From Lepiota brunneoincarnata (Eukaryota > Basidiomycota > Agaricomycetes > Agaricales > Agaricaceae), in NCBI GenBank assembly GCA_023014365.1, contig JAEBUN010000021.1, positions 620,001 through 684,000 of the forward strand: a stretch of 64,000 nucleotides of DNA. The letters are read 5' to 3'. The position numbers and the translations under genes are program-made. Below, piece by piece: positions 1 to 11,210 of the stretch. Positions within the stretch are counted from its first letter, which is position 1, and each line of letters opens with the position of its first letter. The notes beneath the pieces were generated by a model. That model did no database searches, had not been told where the DNA came from, and saw only the letters and a list, made by a program, of their open reading frames with translations.

Positions 1-1006
1 CGAACGACGTTCAGCAGGTTTTGAAAACGCTGAGTTATGGAGATCTCACTGGAATTGTTGGTCTGGATCACTTTCTGCCATGGTACACCTGGCCCATCGT
101 AACCCAACACATAGAATCCTGCTTGTGGAGAAAAGTCAGCAGCATACCATGCCTGTTTGCTGGCGTTGGTTAAAGGTGTTGGCTCTGTTGAACCGGATGA
201 GCTGAGTGTGGGGATTGGAGTTGAATAAATATGTCGTTCGATTGATGAAGGATTAGCTGCCTCAAAGTATCTACATGTAAATTGATCAATACTTTGCGGT
301 TATCGATGCGCACAGACTCACACGAGGCCTTTCTTTTTGTCAACAGCTTTAATACCCCCTGTCACCTCCCACTTGCCAGAGGTGAGGAAGCGTGGTGTAT
401 CAGAATTAGCCGAACTGAATAACGCAATATGATTATAACCCTCGGTAGTGGGGACGATATTAAGATATGGGTTTGAACCCCCTGTGGTCAGCTCTGTTGG
501 AAGGGGGTATATATTCTGGGACTAGATTTCAAATTTAAATAAGCTCATCCCGGGGAAATTATAGATGAAGTAACCGTAACTCACATTGTCAATCCAACCA
601 TCATCGCCCTCTTCCCCACCCTTCCCCAATTGTCGGACCACACGCCCATACGTCCTGGAATGAGCATCGGCAGCGTTCAGAGCGAACAAGATAACATGTC
701 CGTCATCCGCATTTCGATTGAGTTCTTTCACAAGCAGACTCGCTTCCCCTACGCATGCGACCTCGAGAATAATGCTATCATCCGCCGGCTTCCGACGCTC
801 CCAGTCCAAAGTAAGAGTCGCGTGTTCCAGTGGTAGGTCCAAAGTTGATGATGCCGTCTTGGCAGCTTCAAGGTAATGGCCGAGGTCGAAAACATGCAGG
901 GAAACAAGGGGATTGTTGTAGCCTGGTTTGGGGTATTTCATGACGACCTCGTCGGTATATGGAACGACGGTATTTGAATCTTCGGTCGGGCGAACCTTTT
1001 TATAGT
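1..1006 (-). CDS. Dipeptidyl peptidase IV-like serine peptidase (S9B), N-terminal propeller, partial
   Basis: Removes N-terminal dipeptides in characterised family members; the catalytic alpha/beta-hydrolase part would lie beyond the left edge. Three exons read in one frame on the minus strand: about 1006-585, 521-322 and 270-1, with introns GTGAGT..TAG (584-522 and 321-271). Propeller landmarks appear in the family order: KYPKPG, VKELNRNADDG, EEGDDGWIDN, IYPLPTEL, EGYNHIALF, FLTSGKWEV, IERHIYS and YVLGYDGPGVPWQ. The first Met in this frame is at 941, but coding resemblance continues upstream to about 1006, so the true start and the membrane anchor are probably in a further exon that I could not place. 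No stop or frameshift is seen in the visible part. Family call is from remembered DPP IV motifs; splice sites are read directly. Confidence 0.8.
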
Positions 1007-1022
1007 TGGTCGATCAACCACT

Positions 1023-1976
1023 CATTAGGAGGGATCATGGTGCGGGGGACGCGTGACTATTGTTGGAAAAGGTCAAAGTGGCCGGCAGCCGGTAGTTCAT
1101 AGGGAAAATGAGTACCAAAGCATTGTGATGGGAGAGGCAGGAGTTGGTTGTGGGGTAAAGAAAGCGGTCGCAGGGATCATACGTAGCTCTGGCTGGAAGA
1201 GTGTTGGGATGAAGGCAAGGTAACATACGTGGCACTGCTTGATGGTTGCGGTGTGCCAAAAGGCACAACTGATGTGCTCGTCTATTCACTAGTGGAGGTG
1301 TTAGTCAAAAGGGGCAGGCAAGGTAGACGGATCTCTTACGGTCAACAATCAAATCCCAGAGGGAAAGTCGGCATTGCTACCAGCTGGGGCCCCGACTGAG
1401 CATGCGTGCAGAACAATGAATAGCTACAGGCCCTGAAAGAGGTTTTCCTGAATCGTGCGACAAGCTAGCGTGCCCTGTAACCTGCAACGCTGGGAGTAAT
1501 GAAGTAAACGCAGCTTTGATTGCCACCTCAGGCATCGGCCTAACCCCACATTGTTCTGAACCCTGCTTTACGCTCAGTGCCTTCTGGCACAATCCAACTA
1601 ATCACCCCCTCGCTCTATGCTCCTAGTCGCAATATTGGGAGAGATGAAGAAAAGCACATGGTCGTTGGGACATTATTTAAGCACTACCATGAGTCATAAT
1701 CTAGGAGGATGCTCTAGGATCTACATGTGCATTTATATCGTACTATAGACAGTCACAAACCTAGAGCTGTGACTAGCTGCTCCGCGAAAATGCGACCAGG
1801 GAACGGTGTACTTAATCTACTGAGATTTCATCTTGTGGGGAAAAGCTATTGGGGTTGTAGAACATAACAATGAGGGTAGCATTGGAGGGGGCAAGGAAGG
1901 GCATTGTTTGCAATTCCTCAACCTTGTTCTCGCACCCGCTGAGGAAACAGAAGAAAATGAAGCGACGGAAAAGACA
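1023..1976. other. Intergenic, no supported gene
   Basis: Only short overlapping reading frames without recognisable motifs. The stretch 1070-1200 resembles 48,895-49,010 at nucleotide level (shared blocks around GGCAGCC, AGAGGCAGGA and AGTTGGT), so a diverged duplicate exists in the right half of the window. It may be the 5' part of the peptidase gene. Confidence 0.4.
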
Positions 1977-3518
1977 TTATCCGATAACCCTCAGGGCGAT
2001 ATACTGGATAACCATGGCGATAAAGAAGCACATAAATACTTGCCATGACCGCAACAATCCAGCAGTTTGAAAAAAGCGGGGTGAGTTATCAGCACTGGTC
2101 CTAAATTCCTGGGGCGATATGTTAGTGATTTGTTTGACTGAGTATTCGGATAGCCCAGAACCTTCGTGCTCCAGAGTTTAATCTCAAAAATAGACTCGTT
2201 CGCATCGCTGGTAGCGGAGGCAACGAGGTATTCATCTTCGCTTGTATGTGCCTGTGTGGAGTAGTTTAAGCCTTACAATGTGACATAAGGCGTGGTTGGG
2301 CACTCACATCAACAACCTGGACAAGGGTTCCAACTGGAGCGGAAATTGAGCAATAATGATATGAGATTCATGGTTCTGACTTACTGGGTCCATGATAGAG
2401 AGATGTAACAAGTAAACCACTCTGTTGGTCGAAGAGACGGACACAGCCGTCATCGCTCCCAACAGCGATCACAGTGCCTCTAATCACCGGTGCTAAGAGT
2501 AGTGGCACATTTCGCTGCACGATGTGCCGAAGGACCCGGACTGGTTTCACTGGTGGTAGGTTGTAAACATCGATCCCGGTGGCTAAGTTCGAAACCAAGA
2601 GCGTCCGCTTATCAGCACACAGAACGGCGCATCCGCTTGGAGGCATCGATGCTATATGGGTACTAAGCTCTGCGGTAATACAAAGTGGATGCTTACATTC
2701 TTGTAGAGAGGATGTAATGTTCAGATAGCCTCCATGGATCAAGCTGATAGATAAGTCTGATTATAGATGGTCAGACTAATATGTGAAATTACGGAGCTAC
2801 GCACAATTCATGTGATTGCAAGAACGCCACAAGCACTTTGTTACCTGAATCCAGGAACTCGACGGAATGGGCAATGGAACACCGAGGCGGTGTACCACCC
2901 AACTGAGATAGTCGACCTGAGAAAATCAAGTCAGGGAAAGGTAGGGCGGCGAGTAGTGAACATTACCTTGAGGGTTGATATTCCAGACTATGAGCCGGCC
3001 ACCACCTACGGTCGCCACACGAAAGTTAACGGGGTCGAATGCGAGGTCCTGAACTGCGTCTTCATGTATTAGATGTTTCTGAACGAATGCGTACTCCTTT
3101 TTGGTGATTTTCCGATATATGTGAATGGAACCATCAGCGCAGCCAAAGATAAAGTATAGGAGTGAGCCGTCCGTCGCCAGCGGAGCCCATATTGCGCTAC
3201 AAATGGCACCATGTTCCGGAACGTGAATTAACCACTCAGGGGTGGAGGGGATTGCCCGAATATCCCAGATTATCACTTTGCAATCATCACCTGTTGAAAT
3301 ATCAGATTGTGTACCAAATCAATCATGTAACGAGCTACCTCCACTCAGCAGCTGAGACCCATCACTGCTGAACTTGAGCACGTTGATTGGCATGTCGTGG
3401 TGGTGTGTCTCAGGGCTAGAGAATACATCTCTGAGGAAGAACTAGTAATGTTATTTGTTAGGCTTGTAGGAGGCCACCCTGGAACGGGATATTGTACCTG
3501 CGGTATTTGAGAAACCAT
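1977..3518 (-). CDS. WD40-repeat protein with C-terminal transmembrane tail
   Basis: Eight exons can be joined in one frame: 3518-3498, 3441-3339, 3290-2967, 2916-2805, 2662-2385, 2333-2308, 2251-2162 and 2108-1977. They total 1,086 nt (361 aa plus stop) with GT-AG introns throughout. WD-type strands include INVLKFSSDGSQLLSGG, KVIIWDIR, YFIFGCADGSIHIY, VQDLAFDP, RVATVGGGRLIVWNI, VIAVGSDDGCVRLFD and FEIKLWSTK. The last exon ends with a hydrophobic helix (VFMCFFIAMVIQYIAL), suggesting tail-anchoring with the propeller in the cytosol. The start ATG gives a very short first exon and is the least certain point. A paralog with the same exon phases lies at 8,975-10,530 on the other strand. Specific function unknown; WD40 propellers usually act as interaction platforms. 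Confidence 0.8.
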
Positions 3519-3615
3519 TAAAACGATGGTAGGCGGATGAGAAGCCTAAAATCTAATGGCTGTTACTTATACCTGACTGCTCTATTGTTGCGTTCCTTCC
3601 CGCTCAGAACAAGTT

Positions 3616-3691
3616 TGTCACCATCGTGACACCCGCTCGGGATGTCACTATTGTCGGTATGTCACTTTTGTGACACCCACTCGATTGTCAC
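3616..3691. repeat. Tandem pair of ~31-bp palindrome-containing units
   Basis: Two imperfect copies (3616-3646 and 3660-3691) share the order GTCAC, four bases, GTGACACCC, CTCG, TGTCAC. Each unit contains inverted GTCAC/GTGAC arms. It lies just upstream of the WD40 gene start, so it could be a regulatory site; that is inference. Confidence 0.5.
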
Positions 3692-3705
3692 AAGCGAGAA
3701 CAAGG

Positions 3706-4430
3706 TGCCAGACGACAATAAAGTCGTTATGGGATACCTGGATACATTGTAGTCAACACATATAAGTGCAAGTCGGTGCTAGCGATACTACATACGTGCC
3801 ATGACCGGAAGTTTCAGAACGCTACGAACCATATTCCCAGAACCAGCAGTTCCTAGAATCCATGCATCCTTGAGGGCAACCTACCCCATAGTTGGAATGG
3901 GGAGTGATGATGGAGGCCCTGCGAGGATTGCAGGTGAGGTTGTGATGAAGCCGAGGGGGGAGTTGGGGCGTCTTAGTAGGGGAGGATATTCATTGAAAGA
4001 AGTACTCGCTTGGGATAAAGTGACGTACAAGGCTGTTCAGGTAGACGTCTTGCTTCATGTTTGAAATGTCCTGATCCCTGGCAGGGGTGTGTTCGTAGAG
4101 CAATAAACACTCATCTAGAACCTAATGAACCTTTTATAAAGCAAAGTTCAGAAAAGATCAAGATAGTTTGCGAAGAGGTACGTAGCTCAATGACTGCGTC
4201 GTGCAATCTAACTATGTCTATAGGTAAATAGTCAGTATCCGATTTTAAATAAATACCACAACAATTGGGTGACAATCGACTTTATACATGGTTCACTTCG
4301 GAACTGCCAACGTAATAGATAAACTAGAGACCGCAGAGGCATAGCGCAGACTTCGCTTTTGCAAGGCTGTTCGTGCTATAACAACACATTTCCAATAGCA
4401 CAAAATTTCCCGGAGTATGCTAAAATCAAA
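3706..4430. other. Intergenic, no supported gene
   Basis: A short plus-strand frame (3801-4064) has no recognisable motif or exon context. No repeat or RNA gene was seen. Confidence 0.4.
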
Positions 4431-6332
4431 TTATTGCAAAGTCCACTTTAGAAGGGGTATCAAATCGAGACCGCTCGTCGATAGGAGCGCATTTACAAGT
4501 TTTGCAAATGCTCCGTCCATGTCAGGCTCCAATATCTTCGGGATGTCGAGGAGAGGTAGAGTGGAAGGCCATGGTTTGATGCCCATGTAAAAAAGCGGAT
4601 TAGAATAGTTCGTATGGTTCCCGGAAGCAAATCGGTCGACAGCATCGAGTGGAATGCTATGCGGTAGCATCTGAACCTAGCGTGCAGTTGCGTATGTACC
4701 GCCAGCAATTTTCCAGGTGGGCAATGACTTGAGGTGAGGACGACCAGTGAAGTATTTATGTGTTCGGAGAGCAAAGTCGTTCTTGATCCAGAACGAGCCG
4801 ACGATGTGAATCAGCATTCAACGCATTGAAGAGGGCATCTATGCTCTGCTTAGAGCGGTCGAACTACACGCTCGATGTCAATGGGGAGATGTTTTATTGT
4901 GGGATCGTACATCAAGAGGGAGTCGAGAAACGTTGACTGGGACCCCATTTGAATGAGACGCTCCGATACCCGTTTGCTTTGTGAGAAATCGGCAAGGGCG
5001 ATAGGCGTCGTTTCGCAGCCATTGATGAAAGACAAAGCCTGGCTTGAGAGTGGGTACGAGGGGATACGTTTGCAGAAGATGGAATCCGAAAATAGGGAAA
5101 AACTCTCCAAAACCGTATCCACTTGCAGAGTTCGGGACTCACATCCTCCAACGTAGGTAAGACTGATAGGTGATCCTTTAATAGTTCCCCTATGTTCGCG
5201 CTTGTTGTCGTCTTGACATTTAATTGGCTGAAGGTGAGGAGTTTTTGGGCAGCCGTTTTGTGGTGCACGAGACGGGATTCGAGAACTGATTTCTCGAGGA
5301 CCTCAGATGGAGCGACAGATGGAGCGACAGAGAAGCATGATTTGGACAACTCTTCAAATTGAGTAAACGTGCCATCCTCCAATGGAAGCACTGGAAGTCC
5401 AAGTAAAGGAGCGTATCCTTCCTGGGATTGATAACCAATTACGCCTTGTATATGTTCGAATTCAAGTGCTGATGCATCGAACAGGGGCCGGTTGGCCAGA
5501 GTTTAGTTTCGAACGTACTCCGGGGCCACGAGCGAAACAGAGTTCACAGCGACATTCCGGAGTCATTGGGTCACCGGCGAAGGCAACGCGACCAAATTCT
5601 GGGGTTGAATCAGTTTTTGAGCTGTGCGAATGGGAGTGGGAAGCCAATATGAGAGATGGGCGGAGGGACAAGACATGATCGTGGAAGCGACTCCTGGGGA
5701 TCGGAGCCTCAGATGTAGCTGCCATTTGATAGACCGCATCAATGATCATAGTTGAGACGGTCTTGTAGGTAACCGATAGGACAGCTTTCAAATTCCCTGG
5801 CCAGTACACTGTATTGTCCGAGACCTTTGCACGGTCCTCCAACGAGGACAGGTACAGCTACGGTATAACAGCCAATAGAACCATCGATTGTAGGATGATC
5901 GCATGTTTTCATATTCATCGAGCCGGATGGTCCTTGCTAGGATAAACGATGCAGAGACGTGAATGGGAAGATCGAAGGATATAGGAAGAGGAAGCGTCGA
6001 GAATGGGTCATGGCTACTGGCAGGCAACTGGCAAGCAGCAACCCAAGCAACTGGGGGCATCCCGAGGCGATACTGTTCATGTAGCGAGGAAGGGGATATC
6101 GCAATTTATTCGTGTACTGCGATGGAGGTGACACATCAGACTTGAGATCTGAACAGAGTGCTGGATATCGAGACTGTATGGCAACCCACCTAAAACCACT
6201 ACCTGATGGGGATGTGTCATAGGCTAATGGGTTGTGTGATAGACTCGAAAGGAGAAAAGAAAACACGTCGTTCAAGGAAGTGACATTAGTGAAAGTTTGA
6301 AAGTTGCTGAAAGAAAAAGAGAATGTAGACAA
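4431..6332 (-). pseudogene. Decayed sacsin-like (HSP90-type ATPase related) gene
   Basis: Minus-strand coding islands resemble the large fungal sacsin-like proteins. An upstream segment reads LPIHVSASFILA..IRLDEYE (around 5,900-5,980), similar to the sacsin LPVH-type motif. A later one reads LLGLPVLPLEDGTFTQFEEL (around 5,340-5,420), then ALADFSQSKRVSERLIQMG and KHLPIDIERVVRPL (4,850-5,020), and a tail ending at 4,431. One intron GTGAGT..AAG is plausible near 5,125-5,145. The islands lie in different frames with stops between them (for example after VVRPL near 4,852), so no full-length product is possible. The N-terminal ATPase motifs are not visible. Family assignment comes from remembered motif similarity and could be wrong; the broken state is read directly. 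Confidence 0.5.
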
Positions 6333-6565
6333 AGTAGAGGAAGGGGTTGTTGATAATCGTTCACTTTTTACATAGTCTTAGCAATAACTACTGTCCAAAC
6401 CATCTATTTGGTTTGTCCATATTTGGATCTGTACAAACTATTGTTCGGTTCCAACAGAAACAACCACCGGAAAGATCTTGCAAAGCAAGGTGTTACAAAC
6501 ATGGATTCAACTGCGGCTGGTTTATGGTGTGAGAAACTCAGATAAAGGAAGAAAATAGTACTTAC

Positions 6566-8572
6566 CAGCTCAGGGAGTGCCCTCTGGGCGGCATACTCAA
6601 TAGATATCTGCTGTCCCTCAGTCAGCCCATTCCGCCAGAGGTCATCATAATAGTTTTCAGGGAGTTGAGCAGGAACCCCCTTCAGGCAATCATTGGGATC
6701 AACACTGTCTGATGCAGCTTCCCTGTAGTGGAAATAGCTTGAGTTGCCAATGGCTTTGATCTTACCATCCCCAGTACTATCAACAAAGTCAAGAATCTTG
6801 GTAATGGCAGGGTTCCACCAACTTGCCCTGATGCACCGTACTTTCTTGTGCTGGGTACCATATGCCTCAACCTCGGTTTCATCACCACTCATCCCCCCAT
6901 CCCCTAATTCTGTAAGGAGTGAGTTGACATGATCCCAAAATACTGGATTATCTTTTCTTCGATTCACAACAATGTTCTTCCTCTGGCGATACAGCTTGCA
7001 AAAAGTTAAGCCACATATAACATGCAGTAAGGACCAAATTTGCACATACCCCTTTCCTGCATCCAAGGATCCAATCGCGCTTTTTGGCTTGATCATGCTT
7101 GGTTCGTACCCTCATCACCTTTTGACTTGGACTCTCCAAAGAGCCTGGAGGTGGAGGCTGACCATCAAGGTAAGCAGTCCTCGTACGTTGCAGACGCTGT
7201 TCAAGGGCTTGCTTCAGTGCTAGAAGTGTGATCTTTGCTTGATCAACGTCGAGGAGATTGTATGGGGTGGACACTGGCTCTATGGGTTTGCCACTACATC
7301 TGGGTGTCCTGGGTGAGGCACTAAGTCCTTGTCCTTCTGCTGAGAGATTTTGTATGGTAGTCCGAATGCGAGCCTGGAGCTCTGAGGCAAGTAGTACAAG
7401 CAAATCATTGTTCTACCAAGACTTGGAGCCATTTGATAACACAGCATTCCAGTCAAATCATGGGTTATCAACTGTGGGGCCAGGACAGCCTGCTTGTCTA
7501 TCCTGATAGTTCTTGATATCTGCGCTAGGCGGAGGGGGTGGGATAGTATCATGAGGGGAACGCCATAAATTTTTCTCCTTGACAAAACCTGAAATTATCC
7601 TCTGAATAAGGCTCATTAGTTAAGGCAGCCGGGGAGGTAGTAATAATTACTCACATTTAGTTGTAGATCCGCTAGAGTCTCTTTCGATCCTTCCTCAACA
7701 GAGGCTTGCCCATCAGATCCATCCATTGGAAAATCCTGATTGGGACTGTTGGAGGGATTCCGCCTATATCGCGGTTTCCCAGCGTGGTGTACAGTAGGAG
7801 AGTCTGGAGGGGGCCGCTGGAGTTGACGTTCAACTTGCTGCTGTACCTACTTGTTGATTTGTTGGGAAAGGTTCTCCGACACCTGGCTAGCAATGGCAGA
7901 TGACATTGCCAGAGTCTGATTTGGCTACGAGAGTGTTACCGGACTGGAAGCCATAAATAGTCAATCCACCTACCGATAGAGTTGGGATATTTTGACTAGC
8001 TTGCTGGTTGAGAGTGGACAGCTGTAAACCAAGCTATTGGAGGCTGCTTCCAACAAGTGAACTGACTTACAATTAACAGTACTAAGGTTTGTAAGATAGC
8101 GGGATTTTGGATAATGCCCTGAGAATCTTGTGAGCATTCTGTATACTAGGGTCGTGGTATGGACTCACAGCGAGTTCGGGAGGTATTGGGATAGACTAAC
8201 CGCTGGTGACCAATCGAACATACGCATGAGCTCAAGCACGTACCTCCTGAGCAGGATTCAGCGAAGTTAGAATCCCCAGACAGCCGGGATGGTTGTTCTG
8301 CCGTGCTAGGATGAGCTGCCCCATCTGTAACGTGAGACTGTCAAAAGCTATCAAACCGTACATGATGCTATAGATAACTTACTTACCCGGCGTCCATCGA
8401 GGACCTCCATGTCCACGTCCAAGTCTGAGCCAGACGCCCCTGTAGCCGGCGTAGCATGATCACTAGTAGTCGTACTACAGCCAGACATTAATAGAGAAGT
8501 ATCAAAAGAAGAAGTTACCTGCCTCGTCTGAGCAGGACAAGCGGAGCTGTTGGGGGTGGAGTTCGGTTGCAT
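6566..8572 (-). CDS. Uncharacterized basidiomycete multi-exon protein (transposon-neighbour family)
   Basis: Start ATG at 8572 opens a Ser/Thr-rich N-terminus ending LDVDMEVLDGRR before an intron (GTAAGTAAGT). The next exon reads LTLQMGQLILARQ. Later exons hold a long conserved part: ITLLALKQALEQRLQRTRTAYLDG, an intron at about 7046-6996 (GTATGT..AAG), then LYRQRKNIVVNRRKDNPVFWDHV, LGDGGMSGDETE and NYYDDLWRNGL. The RRK-charged block followed by LGxDGMSxDE is a pattern I associate with a repeated Agaricomycete family often near Tnp2 transposases; its function is not known to me. Internal exon joins between 7,400 and 8,350, and any exon after the donor at 6,565, are unresolved. No frameshift was found in the parts read. 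Confidence 0.5.
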
Positions 8573-8974
8573 CGTGGGTGCGGTGGTTGTATGTTCATGA
8601 CGGCTTTTTAAAGGCCATTGCACTATTGTAGGGAGATGAAGGAGAGCACGATCGATAACAATTGTCCTCTGACTGGACAATAAATAGCTATAAGACAAAG
8701 TATTCATGGCCGGAGCGATTACTATAACAGGAAGGGGATGAATACAAACAAGAAGAAACAATGTAACAAAAAATCGCTCACCGTACAATAGCATTCGGTT
8801 GTCATAGACAACGAGGAGCAGGTTATAAGGAAGTCCAACCACAGAGAGTGCAGCCAGATACTAGCCGGTTTTGCTCTACCACTCAAACCTCAATCACCGA
8901 CAGAATGCAGCTGAAATCTAACATGAGTGAAATGTCCCTAATCCCATAATATCTATTAACCGAAAAGCGACCAC

Positions 8975-10530
8975 TTGCAGTTGACCCATAGCCTCAACTG
9001 TCACACGCGTGCTGTTAATACACTCAAATTCAGTCCCAATTGTTCAAAGCTCTTGAGCGGGGGTAAGTGGCTCCTAATGACGTGTCACAAGTCAGCTCAT
9101 GTCACAGCAGACGACTGCAATACTTGCCATATGGGACCTCAAGAGGGGAGGCTACCAAAAGATCAACATCCCTTTGCATGGTGGAATCTGCTCTGCGATA
9201 TGGACACCTTTGAGCTCACAAGACATATCAGCAACTTTTGTGTTTGGGTGCGCAGATGGGGCATTATTTTTGTGCTGAAGGGAATCCTCACCTTTGCAGG
9301 TAAGCCAGAGGAAGTTGACAGGGGAAAGGGTTCTGATGTTTAACCAGCTGTATGAAATTTGCGGCAGCCAAGAAACCTTCAGTGATCAAATCGAGGAGCT
9401 CGCATTCGACCCCCTTCATCAGGCACTGTTGCAACAGTTTCACAGGGAGGAATCAAGGTATATGAGATACGTGACCAAGGTGAGGTATATCTTTAAGCCG
9501 CTGAAACAATCCATTAACATTCGGTTAGATAAACTTGTCGAGATCACGAGTGAGCGATTTGAAGAGAAGTACATACCTGCAGGGACTCGGGTTTTTGAAC
9601 AACGGCTGATGAGTTGCTGGTGTGTTTCCTCAAGTCACATGAAGTGTAAGATACCCACTACCCAGGTTGCCGAGCCGCTTAAAGCATATATGGTATAGTC
9701 GATCTTACAGAGTAAATCCCTGGGCTCAAAGATGGTCAACGAAGGTCGGGTCACGAATGTAAGGACGAAGTACCGCACGAGGACATAGCTGATTTTTCAT
9801 GTTAGCGGTCACGCAGCTGTGGCTCCTAATGGGGAGACATTGGTTGTCTCGACTTTGGAGAAAGAAGTAAGCTTGTACGCGCTACCACCCGCACAGATGC
9901 CTGTTCAAGTTCCAATTAAATCCTTCCATCGAAATGTTGAAGAAGGGGTACCATTTCTAGTGTCTTTCGCACTAGATAACCAAGCTATCGTCATTGGAAG
10001 CGACAGCGGATGTGCCCAGGTTCTGAGTAGCGGCGAGGAATTCAAGCCCCATGACCTTCCACATTGGCTGAACGTCAGGACTGGGCTACTACGAGCCAAG
10101 AAACGGGAGAACAAGAGTCAAAAGATGGTGCAGGTTGTGGCGGTAAGTATAGTTCCTCTTGAGCTATATTGATCCGCTATTAACATATATTTAGGCACAT
10201 CAGTATGGAAATAGTTACCTTGTCGCAACTGGAACATCTGGAGACTGAAGGGAACAAAGGCATGGGAACAGCACAAATAAAGGTCTGGTTGATCAATACA
10301 GGGGTCAGTACGTGTTGAACCCTCTGAAATAATATCGTGGGATAACACACCCTAGGCACCTAGCAACCAGAAAAAGGTCCAAAACATAGTACAGGCATCA
10401 ACGTCAGGACCAGGAACTTCTCAAGTGGTCCTGATTGTGCTTCTGGTCCTCTTTGTGCAAACTATCTCGAGCCGTTTTAGGCTGGAGTTTTTCACGTTCT
10501 TCATGGTAACCATCAAGGGCTGGAAATCAG
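8975..10530 (+). pseudogene. WD40/transmembrane-tail paralog, frameshifted
   Basis: Second copy of the 1977-3518 WD40 gene, opposite strand, with matching exon order. The first exon ends NTLKFSPNCSKLLSGG before a GTAAGT donor. Homologous pieces follow in several frames: ILAIWDLK, GGICSAIWTPL, FVFGCADGALF, IEELAFDP, TVATVSQGGIKVYEI, DELLVCFLKSHE, then an exon from about 9,807 (APNGETLVVSTLEKEVSLYALP). The 3' exons include YLVATGTSGD and a hydrophobic tail (VVLIVLLVLFVQTI) near 10,430-10,475, as in the intact paralog. At least three frame changes (near 9,115-9,135, 9,420 and 9,600) plus a TGA after GALFLC block a full product. Alignment is by eye against the sister gene. Confidence 0.7.
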
Positions 10531-10820
10531 TAGACCTGTGTGCCACTGCGCCAATCGCTGCAAAAACCAGGCCTTTCTGGCGTTCAGTACAGAACCTGTA
10601 GTAGTCGTTTATATTGCTTCTGTATACTACCGCAATACATGCACCAGCATATCTGTGTCCATAAGACCTCAACAACCTGGTTCCTGAAAAGTAGGGATTT
10701 AGTGTCACAAACCAAATGAGAGCGATTCATACCTCCATGACCATAACAACCCTCCAAGACCTCACACAGATCTTCCACTACAACTCCCTTGGACTTGTCT
10801 TCCTACGTCGCAGTGGGTAG
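10531..10820. other. Short frames, no supported gene
   Basis: Minus-strand frames (to 10,778) begin shortly after the palindrome pair at 10,827-10,903, so a gene fragment of the palindrome-associated family may start here. No protein motif was recognised. Confidence 0.3.
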
Positions 10821-10826
10821 AGCGAT

Positions 10827-10903
10827 GTGCTTGGATAATCCAATACACAAAACCCCCCATGTACATCTTGAGGAGATAGTAGTGTTTGGATAATCCAATA
10901 CAC
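10827..10903 (-). repeat. Palindrome pair, left arm of long inverted repeat
   Basis: Two 22-bp near-palindromes of the form GTG..TGGATAATCCA..CAC at 10,827-10,848 and 10,882-10,903, separated by 33 bp. The reverse complement of the whole block aligns with 20,048-20,120, including CAGTGT before the first palindrome, GTTTTGTGT in the spacer and ACATCG after the second. Confidence 0.75.
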
Positions 10904-10978
10904 TGGTATCGCGAAGGCCAGCATGGGTGACGGACGGCCTGGACTGGACATCGATGATGATTGGGGGAAGGGAAGATA

Positions 10979-11075
10979 CACAATGTCATGCACCCACTCA
11001 ACAAGGTCACAATGTCAAGTCACAATGTCACTCACCCTGCTCAATGAGTCACAATGTCAAGTCACCATGTGACAA
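10979..11075. repeat. GTCACAATGTCA short tandem repeats
   Basis: Several copies of GTCACAATGTCA-like units (near 11,006, 11,018, 11,048) and shorter relatives lie between the palindrome pair and the following gene. Confidence 0.6.
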
Positions 11076-11138
11076 CGTCTGTAATTGTACTTCCGCTTTG
11101 CATTCGCTTCACTCACTCACAAATTCTACCCTGATTGT

Positions 11139-11209
11139 GTGCTGGACTATCCAGGCACATCTCCCACATATTTGACAAGACTGTTGTTTGGTTTAACCAC
11201 ACAGTCAAT
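11139..11209 (+). promoter_or_regulatory. Palindrome plus conserved 29-bp module upstream of coding start
   Basis: GTGCTGGACTATCCAGGCAC (11,139-11,158) is followed at 11,181-11,209 by a module beginning CTGTTG, with GGTTTAACC in the middle and ending CAGTCAATC. The module ends one base before the ATG at 11,211. The same pair occurs inverted at 19,831-19,896 and, more diverged, at 19,007-19,070, each time next to a related N-terminal coding piece. Conservation beside the start suggests a promoter or 5'UTR element; that is inference. Confidence 0.6.
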
Positions 11210-11210
11210 C

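Noticed and set aside
522..836. Plus-strand frame of 68 codons inside the peptidase exon
   Set aside because: It is antisense to the DPP IV-like coding sequence and has no motif of its own.
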